A DNA stretch of 64,000 bases from assembly GCA_002633005.1 (NCBI GenBank), contig NMRA01000053.1, positions 1,064,240 to 1,128,239 on the forward strand. The letters run 5' to 3'. This DNA comes from Phoronis australis. Lineage: Eukaryota; Phoronida; Phoronidae. Shown piece by piece: positions 35,701-45,555 of the stretch. A program made the translations under genes and the position numbers. The notes beneath the pieces are model-generated. The model was not told the origin of the DNA and made no database searches. It saw only the letters and a list, made by a program, of their open reading frames with translations. Position 1 is the first letter of the stretch; each line of letters begins with the position of its first letter.

Positions 35701-38700
35701 TTCTTGGACAGGTATGTCATAAGGGTTCAATAAGTGGGTCCCTCTGACCACAGCCTTTAAGAAGGTCATGTCCAGGTCACTGCCTCATAGTTGCTGAATA
35801 GAGTCTGCGATTACAAAATTGTCACAGAAGCTTGCTCTGACTGGCAGACATGGACACAGCACCATGTAAATTGGCGACCACTTATAAAACTGATGACAAG
35901 TATTGTATTATACATTGAAAACTTTTGTCTCCTGCATGAATGCCATTGCAGGGTATGTTTCAAATTCTATTGAAGGTTGAAATTGATGCTTTCATAGCTA
36001 GAAAGTAAGTTTTTGATGCAAAATTTTCATTATAATATATATTTTCAGTATCGAGAAAGAAAGGACCAAATTTTCCAATAATACTAAAAGTTAATTCTTG
36101 TGTATAACTTTCAGAGGTTCTGTCAAATTGACAAGAAGTTCATCGGTCCTTACGAGCAGATATTCCAGGAACAGTACGACACCATTCACAGACTGGAAAC
36201 TGCAAAACTGAGGAATGTGGCCAAGTTCTTCGCTCATCTACTACACACAGACGCCATCTCTTGGGGGGTTAGTCAGTTACTGATGCTGTTAATGCAAGAC
36301 GAAAACAAATCATTAACTGATTGCCGACTCATACTTCTTCTGACAGCGCCCATTACCGTTGAAGATTAGTTAATACTGAAGTTTGAATTCACAATTTGCT
36401 AATCACATGATCGTCATGTACTTTTATTAAATGTATACTTGAAGCACGCCACGTAACAGGTCAATTTTTCAAGTCGAGTTGTGTTTGCTCATCACAGCCT
36501 GTGTTGATGAGGACGACGCTCCGTTAGTGTGCAAAATACCAAAAATTCAACCTCATAGATTCTTGCCATAGTTTTATGCGTTGCCAACTGTTGTTTTCTT
36601 CTATATTAAGACAGGTGGCAACAATGGCCATTGCATCATGTAATTCGTGCTACTTTCGTAAAGTCTGCTTGTAATAAAACTACACATTCAGACTCACTTT
36701 ACATTACTTGAACTTTATTAGTACGTCCGTGCAGAACTTCCCTTTTTCTATGGACTGATGATTATTTTTTTTGTTATTCCAGTGGTGAATAATTCTTAAA
36801 TTATTGCTGCTATGTTCCATCAGCATTGTCAACATTTTGAGGTTCTATAACACTTGATGTGGGTTCCCAGTGCTTTGTCACTTATAACTGCCGTAACCAG
36901 TAGTTTTATAAAATCTGAAAGCTGAAGTTGCTTCCCATTTAAACATTGGCAAAGTTTTAGAGCAAAAATTTCAAACAATTAAGCATTATTCTTTGTCTGG
37001 TTTCCTTATAGGTTCTCGTCATAACGAAGCTAGATGAATTTTGTTAAAATACATTTTATTTCTTTGAGAATATCGTGGTGCTGTACACACGTATAGTAGA
37101 GTTGTGCTTTTTATGCAACAACTTGTCCGTATCTTCTTCTAGGTTCTCCAGTGTATTAAGTTGAATGAAGATGACACTACATCCTCTAGTCGTATCTTTA
37201 TCAAGATTCTGTTCCAAGAGCTGTCTGAGTTCATGGGACTACCAAAGCTCAACACGCGACTTAAGGATGTGTGAGTTAAATTTGAGATTAAAGATTATGC
37301 GTCTGTGGAATCTGTCTGCATCGCTACCTTAAAGCTGTTTCAAACTCCCCTGCCAAACTGAATAACTTTTAGACTACTTTCCTTTTAGAGTTGGTCCCAA
37401 ATTGTTCTTGGGCTTGGGACGAACAGACTGCTAGTTGTTGGTCGAGTCCAGGCACAAGTAGTCGGCTTGATAGAGCAAGTCATTTTTGTGTGCCAAGCAG
37501 GCCTTAAACAATTACTTACATCTGTTTCTCTCAAGTCCAGAAATCATTCAAAAGTTAAAGAACAAGTTGAGGTCTGGGGCCCATTCCAAGAAAACTGACT
37601 TAGCTATTTTTATGACGAATCTTAAACTTTCTGTCAGTTTTAAGATGAAATTTAAATTTGTCTCAAGTCCGTTTAAAGAGAGAGATCTTAAGTTTGACTG
37701 AAGTTTTTGACTGAAGTTTTGTCTTAATTTTGTCTATCTTGCCGGATGTGGAAGTTTCAAAGTTTGGAAGTTGAGGCAAATCTTAGACTTAAGCCAAAAA
37801 TGAACTTAAGTCAGTTTCTTGGAACATGCCCCAGTTTTCTTACTGTATGCCTTATAGACCATTGTCTTGAGTAAAACTAAAATCATATTAATTAACTAAA
37901 TCATATTAATTAGCTAAATCATATTAACTAGCTAAATCATATTAATTCCTTTTTCAAACTGCTAAATAATTTCACCCGTTTGATAGACACACAGGGAGAA
38001 TGGGGTCCTCTTTATGCGCAAACGGGGTCCCCTTGTCAGTATTCATTTGCAAACTAATTTAAAAGGAATGTTGCTTTTGGGTTGAGCATCCTAATTCCTA
38101 TGCTATTTGATTTAACAAACTTAGGTTTTAATGTTTCCATAAAAGTGGAGAGTACTTAGCATTTCATTGTTAAAGGTTCACTTTCTCAAGACAAAAGTTC
38201 TCTTTCCATCTTTCATTTCTCTCCATAATTGAAGTAACGTTGAATTTCAGGACTCTGGCACCATTCTTTGAAGGTCTGTTTCCCAGAGATAATCCACGGA
38301 ACACACGATTTGCAATCAACTTCTTTACCTCTATCGGCCTTGGTGGTCTAACGTAAGTTTCTGTTATTCTGATTGGGTGTGAAGTAGTTGGTCATTTCAT
38401 AGTCAGTGTTACTTTCACAGAAAGGGGATGTTCTGACATGCTATTTTTTATTTGAAATGAACGATTGTTGAAGAAAATGCTTGATGCAAACCTCTATGAC
38501 CATTTGTTTAGTACACAGCCGATTGCATTTGTCGAAAGAAGTATATCAAGTTTTGTAGTAAGGAATACTCATTTTTTATAGTTCTTATTTTTATCCCTAG
38601 TTTGAAGTGGTTAGCACTAGAACTTCCAAAACAGTACAGAATGCACAGGCAATGTTTTCTTGATCATAATTGTTCATTAAGTTTAATTTGTATGAATTCA

Positions 38701-41593
38701 TATGAACCAATTCTGTTAATATGACACATTTTTGATAACAGTCAATATAATTTTTCATGCAAGGTGTATCATGAATTATGATTTCTAAGACTGATATCAG
38801 ACTGACTACCATCGTTCATCAGCCTGGTACGAACTCATATCCACCAATTTAAAGTAAGACTGTAATGCCTAAAGTATGTTCTTATGTTTTATCTCTCGTA
38901 TGGTTTCTGTCCTGTATTATGATCAATTGAGCAGTTGTCTGATATTTTTCTGCATGGTCATATTGGGACATGCGATGTTAATATTCAAGTTGGGATGATG
39001 TTTTTAATGTTACCCCATCTTGAGCTGGAGAACACTTGCTCTGGGATATGATGTCTTTGTGGTGTCATATTGACTTAGTTACACATATTTTCAGTGATGA
39101 GTTACGAGATCACTTAAAGAACCAGCCCAAGAAGCCAGCTGTAGAACAGTTGCCAGAAGGGGGCAGTGCGTCCAGTGACTCTTCTTCCAGCTCAGAGGAA
39201 TCTTCATCCTCCTCTTCTGGTAAGGCGTTCGGTATGTTTGTGTGAATAAAAACCAGCCTTGTCCATGCTGTTCAAGTTGCAGAACATGTAAAGCGCCCTG
39301 TTTCACTGACACTTCAAAGTCCCACGCAGTGCTAATCAGGTTGTTGCGTGGAAGTAGCAAACGTCAAATTTTAAACTCAAATTAGCAGCAGTGAATGTTG
39401 CCATTGAAGCATACAGTGAATTCCATTGGTCCTTGGTGTTATCATTGTAACTGGGAAGGCTCCCTATAATATAGAACCAAAACTACAGGTTCTACCACAA
39501 AACATAAACTAAAACAATGGTTTTCAAAAAAGGCTCTATGTGGGACTTTAAATCAACTTGTGCTGCATTTGTGTGTTCAGTTTTGATGTGCCAGTCAGTT
39601 CTATGGATTTCAAATAGTTGCACTAATTTAACATGAAGTGTACACATTCAGAGTGAAAGGTACTTGAGCGTCTTGTAAAATTATATTTGTCGACAACTAC
39701 TAGCAGTCAGAAAAAGTAGAGTAGGTCATCAATTGATGATCCGAATATAGGGAGTTACTGTCTTTTGGAGCAGAAAAGTATTCTTGTTACAATTGAACAA
39801 CTACAGAGTGAACCCACCCAGCGAAACTGAATCATTTTTATACAGTCATTTTGGTTTGAGATTTCTGATTATAGCACTATAAGCAAGCGCCATTGTGCTA
39901 TGTATCGATGTAAGCTTGCACTCTTTTGTGGTGTTATGAGACTTGTTGGTGGCATCCTCGCTAAGGGCTGTTCCAGCAAAATCTGTGTGGGAGGGGGGGG
40001 GGAAGGCAACTGAAATAAAAATTTATGGGTGGTTGCGTTTGATTTAAATTCAAAATGGCTGGTGGTCGTACTTCAAAAAAATAAAAAATTGCAGGTCGTT
40101 GTTGTTTCATTGGGCCATAAATGTTTGATGGTGGGTAATTTTAGTAAATTTTATAAACAATCTGCACAGAATCAAAAACTGAAACAAAAATGCAACTTGC
40201 AAAAAGCTCCGACTTTTTCACTCCCTCCGATCTCCTCATCGGCATGCTCATAACGCCATTTAACCACAGGTGCTCAAATTTCTCGATGGCTAATAACCAT
40301 ATATAAGAGACATATGTTTTCTTAGTACTGAATGATGTTAGTGGTGATGGAGGAACAGATAAACTCGAGCGCCTGTGCAGTCAACCACAAGAACAAAAAA
40401 AAAATTACGGGTGGTTGCATTTCAAACTTATAAAAAAAATACGGGTGGTAGGCTGAAGAAATAAATGAAAAATATGGGTGGTGGGTGCAAAAAAAAGGTG
40501 CCTTCCCCCCCTCTCATACAGATTTTACTGGAACAGCCCTAAAGTAAAACATCGAATCGAAATTGATTTTAAGACAAATCTGTGATTGATTCACTGTCAG
40601 ACAAATTTTGAAAATTCACATGAATGAGGCAATGTCTATTCAACTGCACTTATTCTTCATATAGTATTGCTAAAAAATTCAAGCTATCACTAGATAAACA
40701 GGGCAAAGTTATCGCGGCTGCATGCAAATCTAAGTCTAGTAGCATAGGACAGTCTTCTGTTCCTCGCTGGAGAAACAGAACCTCCATGTTTTCATTGTCT
40801 ATCATTGCGAACAGCCTTGCCAGTACTCACCGACAATCCGACTCGAAACCGATACAGAATTTTTCCTCGAATCAATGATGGTTTCTGATTGATTCTGGTA
40901 TAAATTCTGATTTCCACCACCTCTCATCTGTTATTTGTAACTATTTCAAATCCCTTTGTCCTTCTATCGTGCCTGTTCTGATTATTTTTTCCTTAATTCA
41001 CAGCTTCAGACAGTTCGTCAGATTCAGAACCCGTGTTGAAGAGACGGTCAAAGAAAGGAGGAAGTAGCAAAAAAACGAAGAGTGAAAGTTCTCCAAAACT
41101 TACGAAGAAAAATACTGGTAAACAAAAACAGAGAAAAAAGAGACAGAAAGTCAGTGAGGACTCCGATTCAGACTCAGAGCCTGAAATGGAGAGAGGGAAA
41201 GAAATTAGAGAACATAAACATAGAAAGGGCAAAGTTGAGAGAGACATGGTTGAGAGAGAGAGCAGACGTCAGAAAGAGACGTCTCGAAGGGGGAAGGAGA
41301 ATGTTTTGTATGAGGATGGGGCCGGAGAGAGGGACAGAAAGGGTGGGAAAAGGGTGGATGAAAGGAGCGATTCCGGGGACAGGTACAACAGGAGGGGTAG
41401 TAGAGACGAGGGGTCTGGTATGAGTGATCGTCGTTCTAAGCGAGATAGAAACGTGGAGGAGATACGAAGTAGGAAAAAGATGGCCGATGATTACGGTCGG
41501 GATGAAGGAGGTGATAAATACGAGAAGCGGAGAAATCGGTCACGTGAGAGAGACACCGAGGATATAAGACGGTCGTCTACACGAAGGAGGTAG
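20707..41593 (+). CDS. CWC22: CWC22, spliceosomal MIF4G/MA3 protein (complete; exon 13 duplicated)
   Basis: CWC22 recruits eIF4A3 to the spliceosome for exon-junction-complex deposition. Exons: 20707-20717, 22323-22460, 22786-23340, 24081-24224, 24823-24951, 26226-26319, 26822-26950, 28353-28488, 29110-29213, 30444-30546, 31990-32052, 32432-32515, 33324-33472 (13a) or 34599-34747 (13b), 35634-35711, 36115-36267, 37143-37270, 38251-38352, 39095-39219, 41004-41593. With one exon 13 the frame is open for 1004 codons (human 908). Residues 1-235 are charged and repetitive (RRGERS, DRDR). [13 protein letters not shown] opens the MIF4G domain (about 283-480), followed by an acidic linker ([12 protein letters not shown], about 540-563), the MA3 domain and conserved tail (to about 766, [20 protein letters not shown]), a Ser-rich block and a basic R/K/E/D tail. 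ATTAAA at 41858-41863 is a possible poly(A) signal. The 11-nt first coding exon is the least certain part. Confidence 0.95.
20941..21468. repeat. Fold-back element, 528-bp long imperfect palindrome (CWC22 intron 1)
   Basis: The left arm 20941-21195 and right arm 21217-21468 are reverse complements with modest divergence: TTGATCTTTCTGTGGTGTCTTG against CAAG/TACAAGACACCACAGAAAG, and GGTTCTATTGAAGCTTGAG against CTCAAGCTTGAATAGAACC. The loop is about 20 nt, near 21196-21216. It has no coding potential. As RNA it would form a long hairpin. Confidence 0.85.
21511..22110 (+). repeat. Two tandem tRNA-derived SINE-like units (CWC22 intron 1)
   Basis: Both units share TTGCCTATTAGCTGAATG (21512 and 21887) followed by a GCACACTTG/GCACGCTTG word, resembling a pol III A box. 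About 35-50 bp later comes a B-box-like word: AGTTCGATTCC near 21570, degraded to GTGCAATTCC in unit 2. Non-tRNA bodies of about 375 and 220 bp follow. These are SINE heads, not functional tRNA genes. Confidence 0.6.
22786..23340 (+). CDS. CWC22: CWC22 exon 3, repetitive charged N-terminal region
   Basis: This 555-bp exon is far longer than most in the gene. It codes for an acidic start (SDSDNDDN) and then an Arg-rich tract with near-tandem [18 protein letters not shown] repeats and RD/DRDR dipeptides, ending [11 protein letters not shown]. It resembles the RS/RE-like N-terminal regions of CWC22 orthologues, which are poorly conserved in sequence. All other frames across it are shadows. Confidence 0.9.
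24551..24660. repeat. 20-bp tandem repeat, about 5.5 copies (CWC22 intron 4)
   Basis: The unit is TGTGTGGTAGAGTGGCTCAT, with GGATAG variants in the last copies. The array is phased exactly every 20 bp from 24551. Confidence 0.9.
25142..25464. mobile_element. MITE with about 41-bp terminal inverted repeats (CWC22 intron 5)
   Basis: TTAAAGACGAAGGCAACC at the left pairs with GGTTGCCTTTGTCTTTAA at the right (one mismatch). The complementarity continues to TTTTTAGCAA / TTGCTAAAAA, giving arms 25142-25182 and 25424-25464. TTAA sits at both ends and could be a piggyBac-style target site or part of the TIR. The element is 323 bp and non-coding. Confidence 0.75.
27300..27960. repeat. Diverged tandem repeat block (CWC22 intron 7)
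   Basis: A block such as AACAGCGTTTCCGAATGATA ... GATTTACGGATTTCAATGAAAC recurs near 27491, 27672 and 27810, with spacings of about 180 and 140 bp. ATGCGTTGGC and CTAGTGGC words also repeat. The block is preceded by a TTGATGAAATTTGGCACAA stretch, a phrase common in dispersed repeats. The class is not determined. Confidence 0.6.
29705..29775 (+). repeat. tRNA-derived SINE head, family B (CWC22 intron 9)
   Basis: GGCCGTGTGACCTAGTG is followed by GGGTTCAAGTCCCAC, a good pol III B box. The same order (GGCAGTGTGACCTAGCG ... GATTCAAGTCCCAC) occurs at 45264-45335, so this is a dispersed family and not a tRNA gene. Confidence 0.6.
33000..33858 (+). repeat. CWC22: Duplicated segment copy A, containing CWC22 exon 13a
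   Basis: The segment begins at CAGACGAAATGATACAG and runs to ATCATATGA, matching 34277-35135 over its whole length with a few percent differences and small indels. It includes intron flanks and exon 13a (33324-33472). At its 3' edge a MITE starts at 33859 where copy B has uninterrupted sequence. Confidence 0.9.
33324..33472 (+). CDS. CWC22: CWC22 exon 13a (start of MA3 domain)
   Basis: 149 bp from a TTCAG acceptor to a GTGAGT donor, entering in phase 1 and leaving in phase 0. It codes [20 protein letters not shown] and then [20 protein letters not shown], the conserved start of the CWC22 MA3 domain. The encoded protein is identical to exon 13b; only two silent third-base differences are seen (GCT/GCC and ACT/ACG). 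Because 149 is not a multiple of three, including both copies would break the frame. Confidence 0.9.
33859..34221. mobile_element. Truncated MITE, GGGCTGTTCCAG family, copy 1
   Basis: It starts GGGCTGTTCCAG after TGA and matches the left half of the copy at 51166-51985 almost base for base, up to CTCCACGAACTCTTT. It then stops at the N at 34222. The right half and right terminus are absent, so the truncation coincides with an assembly ambiguity. Confidence 0.8.
34222..34222. other. Single undetermined base (N)
   Basis: The only N in the window. It sits exactly where the MITE homology ends and just before duplicated segment B, so it probably marks a contig join or an unresolved haplotype switch. 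Confidence 0.9.
34277..35135 (+). repeat. CWC22: Duplicated segment copy B, containing CWC22 exon 13b
   Basis: Homologous to 33000-33858 from CAGACAAAATGATACAG onward, including exon 13b. At the position of the copy-A MITE this copy reads ATCATATGATGTAG without interruption, which is the empty insertion site. Confidence 0.9.
34599..34747 (+). CDS. CWC22: CWC22 exon 13b (duplicate of 13a)
   Basis: Same length, phases, splice sites and encoded peptide as 33324-33472. Either exon alone joins exon 12 (ends 32515) to exon 14 (starts 35634) in frame. Using both would add 149 nt and shift the frame. Confidence 0.9.
35393..35574. repeat. Hairpin MITE, near-complete palindrome (CWC22 intron 13)
   Basis: The ends TTGCAAGCAGTTT and AAACTGCTTGCAA are perfectly complementary. 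Inside, GGTCACATCACGTGAC pairs with GTCACGTGATGTGACC, and AAAAGATTTCCCCC pairs with GGGGGAAGAAATCTTTT around a 4-nt loop near 35479-35482. It is 182 bp and non-coding, and contains a CACGTG E-box in each arm. Confidence 0.85.
37574..37834. mobile_element. MITE with about 30-bp TIRs (CWC22 intron 16)
   Basis: CTGGGGCCCATTCCAAGAAA at the left and, in reverse complement, CTGGGGCATGTTCCAAGAAA at the right, both continuing into CTGACTTA. It is 261 bp. The interior has repeated CTTAAG/TTTGACTGAAG words. No clear target duplication. Confidence 0.7.
39965..40539. mobile_element. MITE, GGGCTGTTCCAG family, copy 2 (CWC22 intron 18)
   Basis: The termini GGGCTGTTCCAG at the left and CTGGAACAGCCC at the right are perfect inverted repeats, extending to CAAAATCTGTGTGGGAGGG / TAAAATCTGTATGAGAGGG. 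TAA flanks both sides (39962-39964 and 40540-40542). The 3-bp TWA duplication and GGG termini fit PIF/Harbinger-type non-autonomous elements. It is 575 bp with no ORF. Confidence 0.8.
41004..41593 (+). CDS. CWC22: CWC22 exon 19, basic/acidic repetitive C-terminal tail
   Basis: The terminal coding exon follows a TTCACAG acceptor. It encodes about 196 residues beginning [20 protein letters not shown], with KK/RR/RE/RD-rich sequence, [11 protein letters not shown] acidic serines, and an end RRSSTRRR before TAG. Similar low-complexity tails occur in vertebrate CWC22. It is probably disordered and phosphorylated. Confidence 0.92.
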
Positions 41594-41999
41594 TGACTGG
41601 AATCAGTAATCGTCAGCCATTGAAATGTAAATGTTCGAGCCCCCGAGTAACACACCTGCAATTTTTTATCAGTGGCTGCTGTAGGGTTGTTTTTTTGTTG
41701 TCTGAAGGAACTGGCATTGCTGTCAAGACTGCTGTTATATGTCACACGAAGCTGCAATTTTGCAATCGGATGAGATACTGGCATGTGAAATTCATCTATA
41801 CATTTTATTTTCAACGTTTTAATTCAGACAAAAGATCAGGATGGGATAATGTTCGACATTAAAACACAAGTGTTTGGGGGCTTTAAAGAGCATGTGAACA
41901 GAGTGCAGAATTATTTTTGAGTTGTGGGGTTTTGCGCTGAACCTTAACTGTTGGTATTTTCTATGAATAATACAGATATGACATTAAACAACGTCTTTG

Positions 42000-44900
42000 T
42001 TTTAGTTGCAACTTGCAGAAATAGTGGGCACAATCTTTAATATTTGCTACAAAAATTCATTTAAGTGTATAAAATCATCAATTTCGCATCAAAAACACCA
42101 AACAAAAATCCCACCAGTTGATCAGCTATCCAATTATTACACCCACAAACAGCATCTGACGATATGTTAATTAGGTGAACTCTTGTTATGACCATTTACT
42201 GGTGGATACATACTACATAAAATCGAGACAACCAATCACAGCACTAGTCATCCTTCATTGTGTTTAGTGTGAAAAGTTGTCTGAGGTTGCAGCTCCTTTT
42301 CCTGTAGTTTGTGGTATAAATATAAAGAGTGGTGAGGCATTGCGTTTGTGGTGGTTGTGTCAGCTTAAAATTGAATCACGCTGCGGCTCTTTTGACTTAT
42401 CTGCAAAACATGGAGAAGCATAGATATGGCACAGTCAATTTAGTACAAGAAACTCTCGTGTTGGTGAACACGACGCACTGGCGCTGGGTATGCTCATACA
42501 TTACACTCATAACCATGGAGGTAATGAACTGTGAATTGAAGTAGGTTTTCTTCAATTTTATCATATCTGGGATATTTAAGTCACGACTGGGATACACGAT
42601 GCTGTAAAGGAACTCTAGGTTTAATGATGCTCAGAATGTGGTCATTGTCAAAATAATTTATGGTTTTATGCGCTTTAAAGTGGCATAGAGGGTAAAAAAC
42701 AAACTAAAATGCATTATTTAGAGAGATTCTCTACCACTGAAACAAGACGGACGGTTCACCACGTTTTTTTACAGTTTGTTCGTGAAGATTTTTAATTTCT
42801 GTTGATGTCAAAACATTTTTTCTTTAATTTCAAATTTCGAAAAATAATCTGTCAACAGCACTTCACCTCATCAATTTTTCCCATAGAGCAAAGTGCGCCT
42901 CCTTATTTGGTATGACAACACAAAAATGTAGCACATTTCACCTTTGACATGAACAAAACCATGACGATCATGCATTTGGGAAGTGTTTACTAGGTAATTC
43001 TTTGAGTGCACGTGCCCATGTATATTATTTAGGGGCAGAGAATTTGAAAACTGTATTGGGATGAAAGAGTTAAAGTCTGCGATTCAAAAATACTAAATCT
43101 GAAAATTTGTACTAGAAATTTTTTGCAATTTTCAAAATGAATAACTCAGGTGGTAGCATCCCCAAGAAATAAGATTCGCCACTGATATGTGTCGAAGGTA
43201 TTTTTCACGAGTTTTCGCATTAAATGCCTCTTCAAAGAAGTTACAATTGATTCAAAACATTGTTTCATAAAAAATAAATATGTTAGGAAAGTGTCCAATA
43301 AATATTTATTCAATTAATAACACTAAGCACTGTTGCGTGTGGATACAACATGAATAAAAATGAGAATTTTTTTAACAGTACATTGCAAAATCACAGGACA
43401 TAACAATTAGTATTGCTAAATGTTAATTACAGAACGGCTTAGGCCCCTTAACTACTTCCCTTCATTCTCGGTCATGAGGGAAGACCATAAATTTGGTTAT
43501 TGCCCTGTCAGGATCGCAAATTCCGGGTCATTTTTCCTGAATACTTGTGGCTTGTTCTGGTAAGGTAAATAGCCTGAAGCTTGTGAACCAAAGATTCATA
43601 AGCAACACCTAGTGCATTTCAAGATTGGACCATATTTTTTGTAACTACGTACATTTCACAGTACTACAACATGTGCTGTAGAGATTCTCGTGAAAACACT
43701 GCTTTGATAAACATTTATACACAACAGAACTAGTAACTACACTGTAGATCTTGTGTTGAGAACCTTAAGTACAGATCGGCTAATAGATGATAAAGACTAC
43801 TACTTCAATCTGGATTTTCTATTTATTTTATAAAATAGTCAATAAAATGTACCGAAATATATAGTTTCACACATGAGGTAAATTAATTCATGAAGTAGCA
43901 GTCGTATAACAGCAACTTTACAATGTAAGTAACATCAGGGTGATAAACTCCAGGTGAGTAAAAACAACAAGACTTAAACACACTCTTGAAAAAAATGGGA
44001 CCCACGCCCTCTGGTGTCCCCCTTGTGACACTACTGAACTCTACTCTAAAGTGACTGTGTTATAAATTGGCACATTTTTTTGGAAAATGTAGTCATTGCC
44101 ATATAGGAATGTATTTTCAGTGAGATTTTTCAAATTTAGTGACGTTTAGTGGACCAAAGTTGGTCACCATATGGCTGTGGAAAAAGCTAAGCGACTCCGC
44201 AATGCTGGAGAAAATTGTGCGAGTTTTTCCATAAGTTTTGAGTTGTATAATACTGTGCGTTAGTAGAGTATGAAATAGGCCTACGTACTTCATAAGAATG
44301 AAATGATAAGTTCTTCATCTAATGTATTCTTTGGCTTCATGAACATCTGACTCATTATTTTGTTCTAAAATGAATGAGTAATGACTAATATACATAACAA
44401 TGAACACTTCACCCAGTCTCTATTTTGTCCACTAATCTCAAAACCATTTGTACCAAAGTCAGGCACATTAAAGTTACTAGTGTTCAATTTTATACTCTAC
44501 CCAACTAGAAAACGGTGATATAGCATCTCAAGTCATTTGAGAAGTGACAAAATGCCCCTAAACCTTATTATTGAAAAGTTATGGCATTAGAAACTGAGTA
44601 TTTCCAAATTATGGAATCTATGTTAATCTCTGTATAGAAAGTCTAAGACTTGAAGAATGGACATGTAAAATAAAGGGAAACTGTCCGCGAGAAAAACATT
44701 TTCTGAGATCGGCCTCTGCACTATTGGTGGAGTTAAATCCCACACAAATGACGAGAGCAAAAAGCATATTTTACTGACGAAGTTACACACCTTCACTTCA
44801 GCAAATGTCTGGCAGACAATGGTGAAAATTGGCCGTTTGCAATCAGATCACAAAAACAAAGTTTAACTTAAGTTTGTTGTTTCATAACACTGGTCAAAGT

Positions 44901-45263
44901 TAACAACCTCTCCCACGCAACAACAATCCCCAAAATTCATTTTTCATCTCAATTTCTTTAAAACCAATAGCGTTCCTTTATTAACCCATCCAATGACAGT
45001 ATAGCACAGCTTCTGGGCTGATTACTCTCCCTCCACCCACGAGCAAACAATGACCTGACTATAATGTCATCTTGTGCATGACAGTGTAGGGGTCTTAGCT
45101 ATAAAAAGTCTGGGGGCCCTGGCAATTAGAGCTGACCCCACAGAAGGAAGTGAACGGGGTGGGATCAGTGCGTTGAGGTCTCGTGGAAAGTAGTGTTCCG
45201 CATAGACCAGATTCACATTTCAAGGATCAAACAGTTAACGATAACCTTCAAGTATAAGAAGGC
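42000..45263. other. Convergent intergenic region between CWC22 and POFUT2
   Basis: AT-rich, with no supported gene. ATTAAA at 41983-41988 may be an additional CWC22 poly(A) signal. Part of this stretch, below 45556, is expected to be POFUT2 3' UTR. A TAGGCCTA palindrome lies at 44276-44283. Confidence 0.4.
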
Positions 45264-45340
45264 AGTGTGACCTAGCGGGGCGAGTGTCTGCTTACTTTAC
45301 TTAAGGTTGTGGATTCAAGTCCCACTAGGACACATGGCTA
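45264..45340 (+). repeat. tRNA-derived SINE head, family B, second copy
   Basis: GGCAGTGTGACCTAGCGGGG with the B-box-like GATTCAAGTCCCAC about 45 bp downstream, the same design as 29705-29775. It sits just beyond the POFUT2 stop codon on the opposite strand. Confidence 0.6.
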
Positions 45341-45555
45341 AAACCTTGAGTCCGGTCTCTAGCTCCTGAGCTTGGTTTTAACTAACAAAAAATGGTTGCA
45401 GGTGCAATAGACCCACCAGAGCGGCCTGCTTACGTCTGATACAACCTGAATCAGACTGCCTACAATTATATTATTTTTCTTTAACAAGAAGACAACTGAT
45501 AACTAAAGTGGAAATTGTTCAGTAATATTTCAACATTTTTAACTTCATGAAAGTT

